From Rhizophagus clarus (lineage: Eukaryota > Glomeromycota > Glomeromycetes > Glomerales > Glomeraceae): DNA of 64,000 bases. A program made the position numbers and the translations under genes. This document shows, piece by piece, positions 1 to 10,612 of the stretch; position 1 is the first letter of the stretch, and every line of letters starts with the position of its first letter. The stretch covers positions 1,600,365 to 1,664,364 of the forward strand of contig BLAL01000044.1 of the NCBI GenBank assembly GCA_015698045.1. Direction: 5' to 3'. The notes under the pieces were generated by a model that saw nothing but the letters and a program-made list of their open reading frames with translations, searched no databases and was not told the DNA's origin.

Positions 1-491
1 AAAAATTTTAAAATTTTAAGAATAATACTAAATTTTTAATAAATGTTAGCTAATATTTGCATATATACAGATCTGTAGAATTAATCTAAATTAAGAATTT
101 ATAAAATTTAATAAAAAAAAAGAAAAAAAAAATGTGACTCTATTTTACAACTTTTAATTCAAATTATATTACATAATTATTTTATACTATCTGATAAAAA
201 AAATAATTTTTTACTTTTAAAATAATAAAATATATCTTATAAATATATGAATAATATAATACAATCAAAAATTTTATATTATTTATTTATATATTAGATA
301 TAATAAATAATTATTTTTTTACTTTTTAATGTTTATTATTATATAAAGAAATTATAAGAAATTGTAAAGGTTTAAAACTATAAACTAAACTTGATATAAT
401 TTATTTAGTTATTTTTTATATTATATTTTAAAAGTATTTTAAAATTATTTTAAACAATAATAAAATTTTATTATTATTAATTTTAAAATTA
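1..491. other. AT-rich spacer, no gene seen
   Basis: Very AT-rich sequence with long A and T runs. I see no open frame with coding character, no RNA gene and no clear repeat. Confidence 0.6.
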
Positions 492-1103
492 TCGCCATTT
501 TCGAATTACTGTGATCAGCGGCTTTTTTTTATATAAATAAAAATTAATTTTAGATTACACAAATTAAAATCACTTTTTACTATAAATATCACAGACATTA
601 TTTAATCTGTGTAATGCTAAGCCACCATTATACAAACTTTACTAATATTTTTTTTATCATTCGCCCTTTTTTACTACAATAGCTTATAAACTGATTCTTC
701 CAATTCCTAAAGACTGATTCTTAAAAACTGATTCCTAAAAACTGATTCTCAACAATTCTAAAAGTTCATTACTAAGTAATAGGTAATATTTTTTTTATTT
801 TATTAGTTTTTTTCTTTTTTTTGTTTCTTTTCTTTTTTTTATTTCTAACTATTTTTTTTATTTAGATCTTTAGTTTTTAATAAATAAAAAACATATTGTA
901 AAATATCTTATAAACATAATAAAGAATGTTAAAGGTGTCAAATTTAGTGTTTTTTTAAAAAAAATATTTATAAAAATGTTTTTTGTATGTGTTTAATAAG
1001 AGTATTTTTGATAAATTAATTATTTTCAGTTATTTTCGACTGTTTTTAGTATTTTTTTAATTAATCGACAAATCATCTAATCACAGCAATTCAAAAATAA
1101 CGA
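492..1103. mobile_element. 612-bp MITE-like element with TA target duplication
   Basis: The two ends are inverted copies over about 27 bp (TCGCCATTTTCGAATTAC at the left; TCGTTATTTTTGAATTGC on the opposite strand at the right), with five mismatches, four of them C/T. TA dinucleotides flank it at 490-491 and 1104-1105, which fits a Tc1/mariner-type target duplication. There is no transposase frame inside, so it would be non-autonomous. The stretch 660-780 inside resembles the mini-exon units seen further right. Confidence 0.6.
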
Positions 1104-1649
1104 TAAATAAATTTTATTATTTAAATATTTAAAAGGATAGAAAGATTTTATATAATTTTTATTTTTTATTAATAAAAAATTTCATTTTAATATTATTAGA
1201 ATCATTATTATTTAATTATTATTTTAATAAATTTTTTTTTTAATTTAAATTATAATTTATAAAAAAAATAATTTTTTTTTTAAAAAAATAAATAATTTAT
1301 TGTAAAATAAATAATTTAATTAATATTAAGAGAAGTGTATAATTATATAACTTTTAATATAATAATTATAATATAAAAAATTTAAGTACTTATAAAAAAT
1401 TTTTTAAATAATTATATATTAATATAAAAATAAAATACATATAATGAGTATTAAAACTGGATGGATATCTGAACTATCATAAAACAATAATGTATAGCAC
1501 TGTAATGATTAATTAAAAATGTGAATATTAACATATAAAATGATATTTTTATTAATATTTTATACAGTATTATTATTTTATTATCATATTATAATGTTAC
1601 AAATTATAATTTACTAATAATCTAAAATTAAAATTGAAATACATTTTAA
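1104..1649. other. AT-rich spacer, no gene seen
   Basis: Long A/T runs and no coding frame. I see nothing else here. Confidence 0.6.
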
Positions 1650-3720
1650 TTAAAAAACTAATTAAAAAAACTAATAAAAATTAAGTTTTGAAGTTACAAC
1701 TTCGAAACTTACCAGTATTTGATGCAGAATTAAATCAAAAGTAACTTACAAAAAGTTAAAGATGCATAAGTTAATATTTTTTTTTTAAAACAAAAAAACA
1801 AAAAAAATTAAATTTCGTAATAAGTGTTATGAAACTTACTATTTTTAGTATTTTGAATCAAATCCTAAAAAAGATAATGAAATCTTATACCATTCGAATA
1901 AACTGGTCACCTAAAAAAAAAGAGAATAAAATGAAACTCAAGTTAAATTTCATTAAAATAAAAATTTCAAACTGAAAAAATTGTTAAAAACCTCACTGAT
2001 TTTACACGTCCTAATGGTTCTAAGAAACTGGTTACCTAAAAAAGATAAAAAATGAAATGTGAATGATTGTATCATCAAAAAAATAAAAAAATCTTTGAAA
2101 TTTAAACCTTATTTTTTCTTTTTTTTTAGGAAACTGAACATTTTACTAAAGTTTCTATCTTTTTTTTGCAGATTTCAGTTTTTGATTCTTGAATAATAGT
2201 TTTAGTCTTCTTATCAAATTTCTCATGCATCCAATACTCCAAAGAACCAATCAACTACAAAAAGAAAAAAAAAATAAATGCTAAAATATTTTGTTAAATA
2301 AACATTAAAAAGAATTATAGAAAACCCATTCACCAATTTATAAAGAATTATTAATTCTAAACTTTTTACATGTCCAAGTACTCAAAAAACTGATTATCTA
2401 TGAAAAGAAAAAAGAAATGAAATGTTAAAACATTTTGTTAAAAACATTATTTATTTCAAAGGAAACCCTTTTACTGATTTCCTATGTGTTCAATGTCTCA
2501 AAGAACTGCTGTTTACAAAAGAAACAAATGAAACATCAATGATCATTTCATTAAAAGAATTAATAAACATAGCATCTTTTTATCAAATTTTCATTTATTC
2601 AAATATATTAAAGAGTTAAAAACTGAAGAAAAAATGATTATTTCATTAAAAAAGTTAGACTTGCTCACCAATTTCTAGTTTTTCACCTGTCTAGTAATAT
2701 ATCAGTCTACTCTACAAAAAGAAAAAAATAAAATAATTAGTAATAGTTTCATTAAAAAGTTATTCATAAAACCTTCCTTACTGATTCCCAAATGTCCTGA
2801 AATATCAGTTGTCTACAGAAAAGAATAAATAAATGTTAGCATCTGTTTTGTTAAAAAAATCAACTAAAGATAAAAAACCTCACTCACCAAGTTTTCATGC
2901 ATCTAAGTATTTATCTACAAAAAGAAAACATAATCAGTATGTGTTTCGTTATAAAAAATAAAATTTTTTTACAAAAAATGTTTAAGAGTCCCACCAAAAT
3001 CAATGTCCTAGGCACATCTAAAAAATTTTAAGTTTCTATGTTCTGAATCATTTAAAAAAAAGAGATAAAAAAAATTATTTCGCTAAAAGAAATAAAGATT
3101 TACTGACAAAAAATTTTCGTTAAATTAAATATCTTTCATATGGTTAAAAATAACCTCTTTTAAAGTGTATTTAAAAAATTTTTCTTTTCACATTTGACCT
3201 AAAAAAAGTATCAAAATCTAAAAAAAAGAATAACTATTAGTAACATAGATATTAAAAAAAAAATAATAAAACAAAAATAAACTAAGTTCAGCTCATTTTG
3301 AGAGAAAAAGAAAAACCTAAAAATAAAATAACTGTTGAACTGTTAGTGAAGTTCATTAAATAAAAAATAATTGAAAAAAAAATCAAAAAAAAAAAATTTA
3401 CTGGAATGCCAAGTCTAAGAAAATCCAAAAATAAAAGATTAACTAAAATGTTATAAAAAGAGAATAATAGGAAAAGGGAAGAATAAGAAAAAGAATGAAA
3501 AAAAAGAACAAAGGGAAGAAAAATGTGAGAGAGAACTAAGAAGTAGGAAAAAACGAAAAAGAAAAAAATAGAAAGAAGCGAAAGAAAGGAAAACATGAAG
3601 AAGCGAAAAAGAGGAAAATGTGAAAAAGTAAAAGAGAGGAAAATGGGAAAAAGTGAAAAAGAAGGAAATGGGGAAGGAAGAAGAACAAACTTTGAAAAAA
3701 AAGTTTAAAAACAAATTATC
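1650..3720 (-). other. Array of intron-like units with mini-exons (minus strand)
   Basis: Read on the minus strand, the region alternates short segments bounded by an upstream pyrimidine tract ending in TAG and a downstream GTGAG or GTAAG. Examples are 1994-2032, 2784-2814 and 2893-2919. The segments are 27-43 nt, and several look alike, with a shared CAGTTCTTTGAG-type core. Small inverted repeats such as AATGAAA/TTTCATT (2527-2533 and 2546-2552) lie in the intron-like parts. The 5' side (3450-3720) is an almost pure pyrimidine tract on this strand. I see no continuous reading frame when the segments are joined. It could be a spliced non-coding transcript, a decayed repeat gene, or a repeat derived from intron sequence. 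Confidence 0.45.
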
Positions 3721-4633
3721 AGGAACGCAGTTAATATATTACATGATACATGTGATTTTTAATTTTATGGATTTTCCTGAAATTATTTTTCATTCTTTTT
3801 TTTTGTTTGTTGTTTTACTGATGATGTTTAGTAATTTAAATAGTAAAATATCCTTTATCTTCAAATAATGTAAACAGATGGAGGGTTTTTCTCCTTTATG
3901 GATAAATTTGTAATATACCCTCCCCTTTATTTCTACATAAATTTACATCTCTATTTCTGGTGATTCATGTATTTTCTTTATGCCTCATGTACCAAAATAT
4001 AGTTTTAGTTATATTTGAATATATTCCAATCAGAAATCCTATAACTAGATGTTCTAAAAGAAGAACGTTTAATACAGTAAGATTTAAAAGACCTTTATAA
4101 ACTTCAACTTGATCTAATGAAATCTCTACAGGTTAAGAATATAGCTTATATAACAAGAATAATAATTGTATTATATATTCAATGAATTCAAATTAAAAAA
4201 AAAAATGTAATAATATATTGAATTAAATTTAGATCATTGAATTAGAGTAAGTTTTGAATTAGAAGTGTTAAATTATATTGAGTTAGAGTTTAAAGTTACA
4301 TTAGATTAGGGTTAGATTAAAAAAATTTTTTAGGAAAAAAACTGCAAGTAAAATAAACAAAAAAAATTTGCATTAGGATTAAATTAGAATAATAAAGTAG
4401 AGCAAATTACTACTTGAAACTCATTTATTTTGTTAATCTTATAGATAAAATCAAAATATAAATTTGCATTATAAAAATAATCTTTATTTGCAAAAAATCA
4501 GATTTTATATATTTATATAATATTTAATATTCTTTATTTATAAAAAATCTGATTTTATATAGTATTTAATAAGTTTTTTAATATTATTTATAAAATATTA
4601 GACAGGTGCACTGTGTACATAAAATAATATATA
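3721..4633. other. Spacer with a short GC-richer stem-prone segment
   Basis: There is no gene. The segment 3874-3935 (GGAGGG ... CCTCCCC) resembles the one at 7165-7260, and both lie just 5' of a mini-exon array on that array's strand. This suggests a shared promoter or leader region. The rest is AT-rich. Confidence 0.35.
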
Positions 4634-6009
4634 TAGTAGCCTGTCAAAAATGACTAACCACTTGTGATTTTATGATAATTTGGTCAATTATTACCAATTT
4701 TGTTTTTTTGTTTATTTACATAACGTACTAATAAAATTATGCCAAATTTTTTTTTCATATCTTTCAAAGTATTTTCTTCAAAATATAAATATTGTTAACT
4801 GATAAAAAACTACATCCTAAATAAATATGACTGACTGATACAAAGAACTCTCTATTTTTAAACATGATGAAATTATTAGTACTTAGAAGTATGAAATTAG
4901 CAAACAATTTAGAAATTAAATCACTCCAAAATATCTATTTATGATGTTATTGAAGTTTATAAAAAAAATGGATTGAAGTTACTTCCACCTTAGATAGGTA
5001 GGCCACCTATATTAATAGAAAGAAATGGGCATTATTTATTAAAAACTTTTAAGAAGAATAGACAAATAAACATTAATGAATTATATAATAATTTTACACA
5101 AATTGCCAATTAAAAGTAAGTATAAGGATTGTTCAATATTATCTTTATAAACAGAAATTTTTTGGGTGAGCTAAAGTCAGAAAACCTTTTGTAATTAAGG
5201 TTAATAGAAAAAAATGATTTTTCTGGGCTAAAGAAAAAAAAGATTAGAAAGAAGAATGAAAAAATGTAATTTGAAGTAATAAGTCAAAGTTTGAATTTTT
5301 CAAAAGAAGTAGTAAAAGATAAGTTTGGTAAAGATTTTATGAAAAATATGATGTAAAGTGTCTAATCTTAACTTTTAAGATAGGATAAAATGGTATAATG
5401 GTATTAGGATGTTTTATGTATAATGTATTTGGCCCTTTAGTTAGATTAGAAGGAAAAATTAATATTGTAGTATATATGGATGTTTTGGATGATTATTTAC
5501 TTGGATTTATAGATGATTTAAGTAATGAAGAAGAGTATCTATTTTAGGAGGACAATACTTCAATCCATACAGCAAGAGTTGCTACAAAATGAAAAAGGAA
5601 TAATGATATTGAAATTCTACTATGGTTTGTATAGAATCCAGACATAAATCCATTAAAAATTTATGGAATGAGTTGAAAAGACAAATCTGGGCATGTAAAC
5701 CATTACCAAAAAATTGAAAGGAATTTTGGTCTATACTTCAGGAGAAATGGGGTAAAATTAAATTCATAAATTTCAAAATCTTATTAATAATATACCTAAT
5801 TAAATTAAAGCTGTATTAAACAGCAAAAATAATCTCATAAAATATTAATAAATGAGCCTTAAACTTTCAAATTTTACCTTTCAAATAAATCAATTTTTTA
5901 TAAAATTTACTTAGTACTAGTTTTTGAGAAAATTAAGTTTAAATTTTTATAACAATTTTATAAATTTATTATATTTCGCAAGTGATTTGTCATTTTTGAT
6001 AGGTCATTA
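4634..6009 (+). mobile_element. Decayed Tc1/mariner element
   Basis: The ends are inverted repeats sharing the core TCAAAAATGAC, followed by a similar CACTTG(T/C)GA stretch on each side. TA dinucleotides sit at 4632-4633 and 6010-6011. The interior holds a recognisable but broken Tc1-type transposase. Length (1.38 kb) fits a full Tc1-like element. Many stops show it is long dead. Confidence 0.85.
4827..5848 (+). pseudogene. Tc1-like DDE transposase pseudogene
   Basis: Translated pieces in shifting frames match the Tc1/DDE_3 pattern. There is a GRPP...E+ linker near 5000, where the helix-turn-helix ends. A VxGCF...FGPLVRLEG block follows near 5400-5450, then EDNTSIHTA (second catalytic Asp) near 5550, and a NPDINPLK block near 5640, where the catalytic Glu should follow but is eroded. 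At least ten in-frame stops and several frameshifts interrupt it. Start and end are the first Met codon before the similarity and the last TAA after a typical short C-terminus. The protein would have cut and joined DNA at TA sites; this copy cannot. Confidence 0.8.
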
Positions 6010-6592
6010 TATATTATATAAATTTTAATAAATTTAATAAAAGTTTATATTATGCTTAAAAGTATTAATACTTTAAAATTTTATATATAATTTATATATT
6101 TCTGCATTTTATATAAGTATATAAAAAAAAAATTGATAATAATATTATTAATGATAATAAAAAAAAATTGGAATAAAAAAAAAAAATAATAGTAAAGAAA
6201 ATGATAATAGAAAAAAAATAATAATAATAAAAATGATAATAATAAAGAAGATAATAATAAAAAAGAAAATAATTATAAAGAATATTATAATATAATAAAT
6301 AAAGAAAATGAAAAGATATTAAAAAATTTAGAAAAACTAAAAAATATAAAAGAACTAAAAAATAGTAATGATAATTATTTTAAAAAAAATAAAAATACAG
6401 ATAATTATTAAAAACAAAAAAATAAAAATGCCTATAGTAAAAATTATAATTATTATGCTTTGTTAATTATAAAAATATTATGAAAAAAATAAATTTAGAA
6501 ATTTAAAAAATTTTTAAAAATAAAGTTAAGAGATTATACTATTTTATATAAAATAATAAACATATAAAAATTATTAAATACATTTAAAGATA
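6010..6592. other. AT-rich spacer with AAT/AAAAT simple repeats
   Basis: Runs of GATAATAATAAA type triplet repeats (about 6130-6300) and no coding signal. I see nothing else. Confidence 0.6.
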
Positions 6593-6689
6593 CATCAGGA
6601 AATTTTTTTAGAAGATATATATCGATATTTATCACTTTATCTCAAATTATCCCATTTTATCATATTAAATAAATCAATAGATATCAAAT

Positions 6690-7020
6690 TTGGATAGTTA
6701 TTGATAAATATCTGGTGATATAAAATGATATTTAATATTAATGATAGTTATTAATAAATATCTGGTGATATAAAATGATATTTAATGTTAATGATATTTA
6801 TTGATAATAATTTGAAAGATAAATAATGATATTTAATGTTAATGATATTTATCAGTAATAATCTGTAAAATAAATAATGATATTTAATGTTAATGATATT
6901 TATCAGTAATAATCTGTAAGATAAATAATGATATTTAATGTTAATGATATTTATCGGTAATAATCTGTAAGATAAATAATGATATTTAATGTTAATGATA
7001 TTTATCAATAATAATCTGAA
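6690..7020. repeat. 51-bp minisatellite, about six copies
   Basis: The unit contains AATGATATTTAATGTTAATG and ends with ATCTGTAAGATAAAT. Because 51 is a multiple of three, it gives a minus-strand open frame of repeated 17-residue units; this is a by-product, not a gene. It lies just inside the left end of the 4-kb TIR element. Confidence 0.85.
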
Positions 7021-7164
7021 AGATAACTGAAATAATAATAATTATTTTAATGATTTATAACAAATTTTTAAATGTTAAAAAGTTTTATTAATTGATACCA
7101 TTGTATAACCATTTATTTTTTTTTATAATTATATTAAGCCTTACTACTGAAGACTCCCTCTTTT

Positions 7165-7260
7165 TGTCACTATAAACAGGCAGAGGGAACAGCAATGGCT
7201 TTTCCCCTATAGGCACTAATAGGCCTCTACCCGCATATAGAGGAGGGGCAGATTCGTAAG
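7165..7260 (+). other. GC-richer hairpin segment 5' of the array
   Basis: Two possible stems stand out in AT-rich surroundings: CCCTC/GAGGG flanking 7155-7188 and CCTCTA/TATAGAGG around 7216-7240. A similar segment sits on the 5' side of the minus-strand array (3874-3935). It may be part of a promoter or a leader RNA. Confidence 0.3.
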
Positions 7261-7529
7261 GTTAAACGTTATGCACATTGTTGTACATGCATACATACGT
7301 GCACATGTACCCTAATATAATTAAATTTTTACCGGTAATTAATTTTATGATTTTATATACCAGTATTAAATTAATTTAAAAATTATAAAAAAAAAAAAAA
7401 TTTATTTCAGGGAAATGTCCTCTATTTATATCTAATTGAACATCACGTGTATCACGTGATATTATATTAATAATGATTCACAGTTCGATCATTTACCAGT
7501 ATAAAAAGCTTAACTAACTTTTTTTAAGC

Positions 7530-10200
7530 TTAAACTTTTTTTTCGCTTTCCTTTTTGGTTTTCTTCCCTATCCCTTTCTTTGTTTTCCCCTTTCGCTTTC
7601 TTTCATTTTTCCTCTTTTCCCTTCTTTCATTTTCTTCCCTTTATCTTTTTTCCTTTTTTCCTATTTTTTTCTCTTACTCGTCTTCCTTTTCTTTCTCTTT
7701 GTTCTTTCCTCTTCCTCCCTTCCTATTTTTTCTATTTTTTCTTTGTTTTAGGCGTTCATTCGATCTCTTTGGACGTGACATTTTGGTAACCTTTTTTCTC
7801 TCAGGATTTCCTTGGAATCTAAATACTTCGGTAAGATATTAATTTTTTTTTTATTTTATTTTGTTTTTTTTGTTTTTTTGTTTAACGAACTTTACTAACA
7901 GTTGTTATATGATTTCTCCTCTTTTAGGTTTTAACTTTCTCTCTGAAAATGAAGTAAGTAAGTATTCGTTTTTATTTTTGTTTCAGTTTTCTTTTATCTT
8001 TATTGACAATATCTCCTTTTTTTTAGGTTTGACACCTTTCCTTTAGCTTTAGTGGCTCTTGTAGAAATAGATCTTCATTTCAACCTTCAGAACTGAAGGA
8101 ATTGTAGAGAGGAAATTTTTTAAATAACCCTTTTGACAAAATGCTTACTAACATTTCGTTCCTTTATTTTTTTCTTTAGGCGAGCCTGAATGCTTGGGAT
8201 TTCGATGAAACATCAGTTCGTTTTTTTTTTTTAAACAAAAATCAGTAAGAGAGTTTTTTGAATAACTTTTTAATGAAACGATACTAAATTGTTTCATCTT
8301 TTTTTTTGTTTTGTAGATTACTGGTACTTCAGGACATTTAGACGCGTGTAAATCGGCGAACAGCCAATATCTGGATGCGTGGGGTTTTAGTATCAAAAAT
8401 ATACAGGGAAAAAATTTGACATTTACTACAATGATGACCTAACGAAGATTATGTAATTAAAAGTTATGGATTTCATCGGTGAGGTTCATTTTTTACTTTT
8501 AATTTTTATTTTGACGACAGAACTGTTATTAACAGTTCTTTGTTTTTACTTTTTTAGGCGTTTGGTTTTTGGATTTCTTCAGAAATAAATTTCAATTTTA
8601 AATGGCCAGGATGTGTTAGATTCAGTGAGTTTTCTGAGAGTTTCGGTGGGCCTTTTTAATGTTTTAAAACTTTACTAATTTTTTATTTTTTTTTTTTATG
8701 TTTCTTTTTTTTAGACGATATCCTATGGCGTATGGGCCTTCAAAAAACTTTTCCTTCACTATTTATTCTGTATTTACGATTCATTTCAGCTTGCTTTCTT
8801 TAGAAGACCATTCTTCTGTCGGGAACTTGCGTGAATTTCAGTTGGTTTTCTTTTTCATGTTCTATTTTAATTGTTCATTTTAACGAAACTTATGTTCTGT
8901 TTTTTCTTCTTTTTTTTATATAATCAGTTCTTTGGATCTTAGGATACGTGAAATTCGGTGAGTTTCTCTTTTTCTTTTAAGTATTATTTTAACAAAACGT
9001 TTACTAATATTTGATTTTTCTCTTTAATAGATGGCCAGTAATATTTAAATATAAACAAAAATAAAAATGTTTTTAGACGTGTAAAATTTCTGTACGTCAG
9101 TCTTTATTATTTTTTATTTTTTTTTTAACACTGTATTCTTTTTTTTAACGAACAGTTTCTAACAGATCGTTGTCTTTCTTTTTTTCTAAACGGATCTTTT
9201 TATTCATTAGTTCTTAGAATAGAAAGGTGAAACTATTTTTTTGATGTGTATATTGTCATAAGTTTCTTTTCTTAATTTGTTTATTAGTATTTCAACGAAC
9301 TTTAGCTAACAGTTCTTTTTTTTATTTTGTAGGATTAATTCTTCAGATTTTGAGAGGCAGGTATCAGTATCTTTTTTAAGGTAAATCTCGGATTTGTTTT
9401 TAAAAAAAAATCCATCTTTTTTAATGAAACAATAATTAATGTATCATTATTTTTCTTTTTTTTTTAGGCAGTCAGTTCTAATTTCGAAGCACCAGAATCC
9501 CTAGACCGTTTTCAAAACGCTTTTATTTATAGGATTGCAGTTTCGACTTGAGTATCAACAGAATCTTGGATAACTTTTCGAAATGAAAACTTTTTAAAAA
9601 AAAATTTTAAGATTATTTCATAGGAATCTGGCTCGACTTGGATAGCAAATCCTATATAAGTTTTCGAATTACTTTTCAAGAACTATTAAGAAGTTTTTTT
9701 ATCATATTTGAAGAAACATTACCCTTACTTTTTCTTTCTTTTTGTAGGGTTTCATCGGTTTCTATTTTGGTATTGAAAATTTCAAAGGTATAAATTTCAA
9801 AATTTTATTTTATTATTTTATTTTTAGTCAAAAAGCGTTAACTAGCGTTTCGTTATTTACTTTTTTGCAGGTCAGCCAGACGAAAATTATGACCAGACTT
9901 TGAAATCAAGGTATGTGAGTCAGTGGAATTTTTTTTTTGTTGTTTCTGAAAAGTTACTAACGAACTCTATTTATTATCTTTTTTTTAATTTTTCCAGAAC
10001 TTTCACTACATCTTTTTTCTCGATTGTAGAATTTGTTTTAGATACTGGGAATAATTAATTTCGAAGGTATTATTTGAACTTTTTTTTTTTGGTTTTTTTA
10101 TCAGATTTATTTTTTAATGTTTCTGTTTCTCTTTTTTTTGTAGATTTTTGAGTTTAGGAAGTGTTTCTATTTGGACGTTTTCTAACATTTCTTGGAGTTG
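7530..10200 (+). other. Array of intron-like units with mini-exons (plus strand)
   Basis: It starts with about 210 nt of pyrimidines (7530-7745). Then come many units with a splice acceptor (T-rich tract plus TAG), a 25-70-nt segment, and a donor (GTAAG/GTGAG). Examples of segments are 7928-7953, 8558-8624 and about 8937-8957. Upstream of most acceptors is a branch-point-like TACTAAC/GCTAAC, often inside a small hairpin (8273-8297, 8139-8156, 9297-9315, 9147-9171). Segments resemble those of the minus array; both share GG(T/A)TACTTCAGGACATTT-like text (8322-8340 here). The joined segments do not give an open frame, so I do not call a protein gene. A spliced long non-coding RNA is possible. 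Confidence 0.5.
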
Positions 10201-10309
10201 CTAGATAATAAATTTTTAACATAGATTTTAGCATAGAATTTAGTATAAAATAAAATAATGTATCTTTCTAATAAAGTGATGAAATAATATGACATTATTT
10301 AACAATAAA

Positions 10310-10600
10310 TAATTTAATGTTATAATAATTATCGTTATTTAATAATATTGATGATTATTGTTATTTAATGATACTGATGATTATTGTTGATATAACCAAA
10401 TCGATACTACTCAACCAGTCTGATTATTATTGATAGATCTCATGTGACCTTTCCATCGAGATACATCTCTATCGATATTTGTCATTTTAGTTAAATTCTG
10501 ATAATTTGTCATCATTTACCCATATCGATACTACTCAACCAGTCTGATTATTATCGATAGATATCATGTGACCTATCCATCGATATATATCCCCTAAAAA
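10310..10600. repeat. Subterminal repeats at the right end of the 4-kb element
   Basis: A roughly 105-bp segment containing ATCGATACTACTCAACCAG occurs twice (about 10405-10475 and 10515-10590), next to shorter TTATTTAATGATA(C/T)TGATGA repeats. The motifs echo the left-end repeats. Confidence 0.6.
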
Positions 10601-10612
10601 AATTTCCTGATG

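Larger units (their letters stand above)
6593..10612. mobile_element. 4-kb TIR element carrying a mini-exon array
   Basis: The ends are near-perfect inverted repeats of about 35 bp, starting CATCAGGAAATTTTTTTAG followed by GATATATATCGAT, with two mismatches. TA flanks both sides (6591-6592, 10613-10614), as in Tc1/mariner-type insertion. Inside, in order: a 51-bp minisatellite, a GC-richer hairpin segment, a pyrimidine tract, the plus-strand intron/mini-exon array, and AT-rich repeats with ATCGATAC motifs near the right end. There is no transposase frame. It appears to be a non-autonomous element whose cargo is the array. Confidence 0.65.

Noticed and set aside
3288-3714. Minus-strand frames rich in Phe, Leu and Ser
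   Set aside because: They are translations of a pyrimidine tract; composition is low-complexity, several frames are open at once, and no domain is visible.
6751-7008. 85-codon minus frame of repeated 17-residue units
   Set aside because: It is a by-product of the 51-bp minisatellite, whose length is a multiple of three.
7555-8046. Plus-strand Phe/Ser-rich frames
   Set aside because: Same cause: the pyrimidine leader of the mini-exon array.
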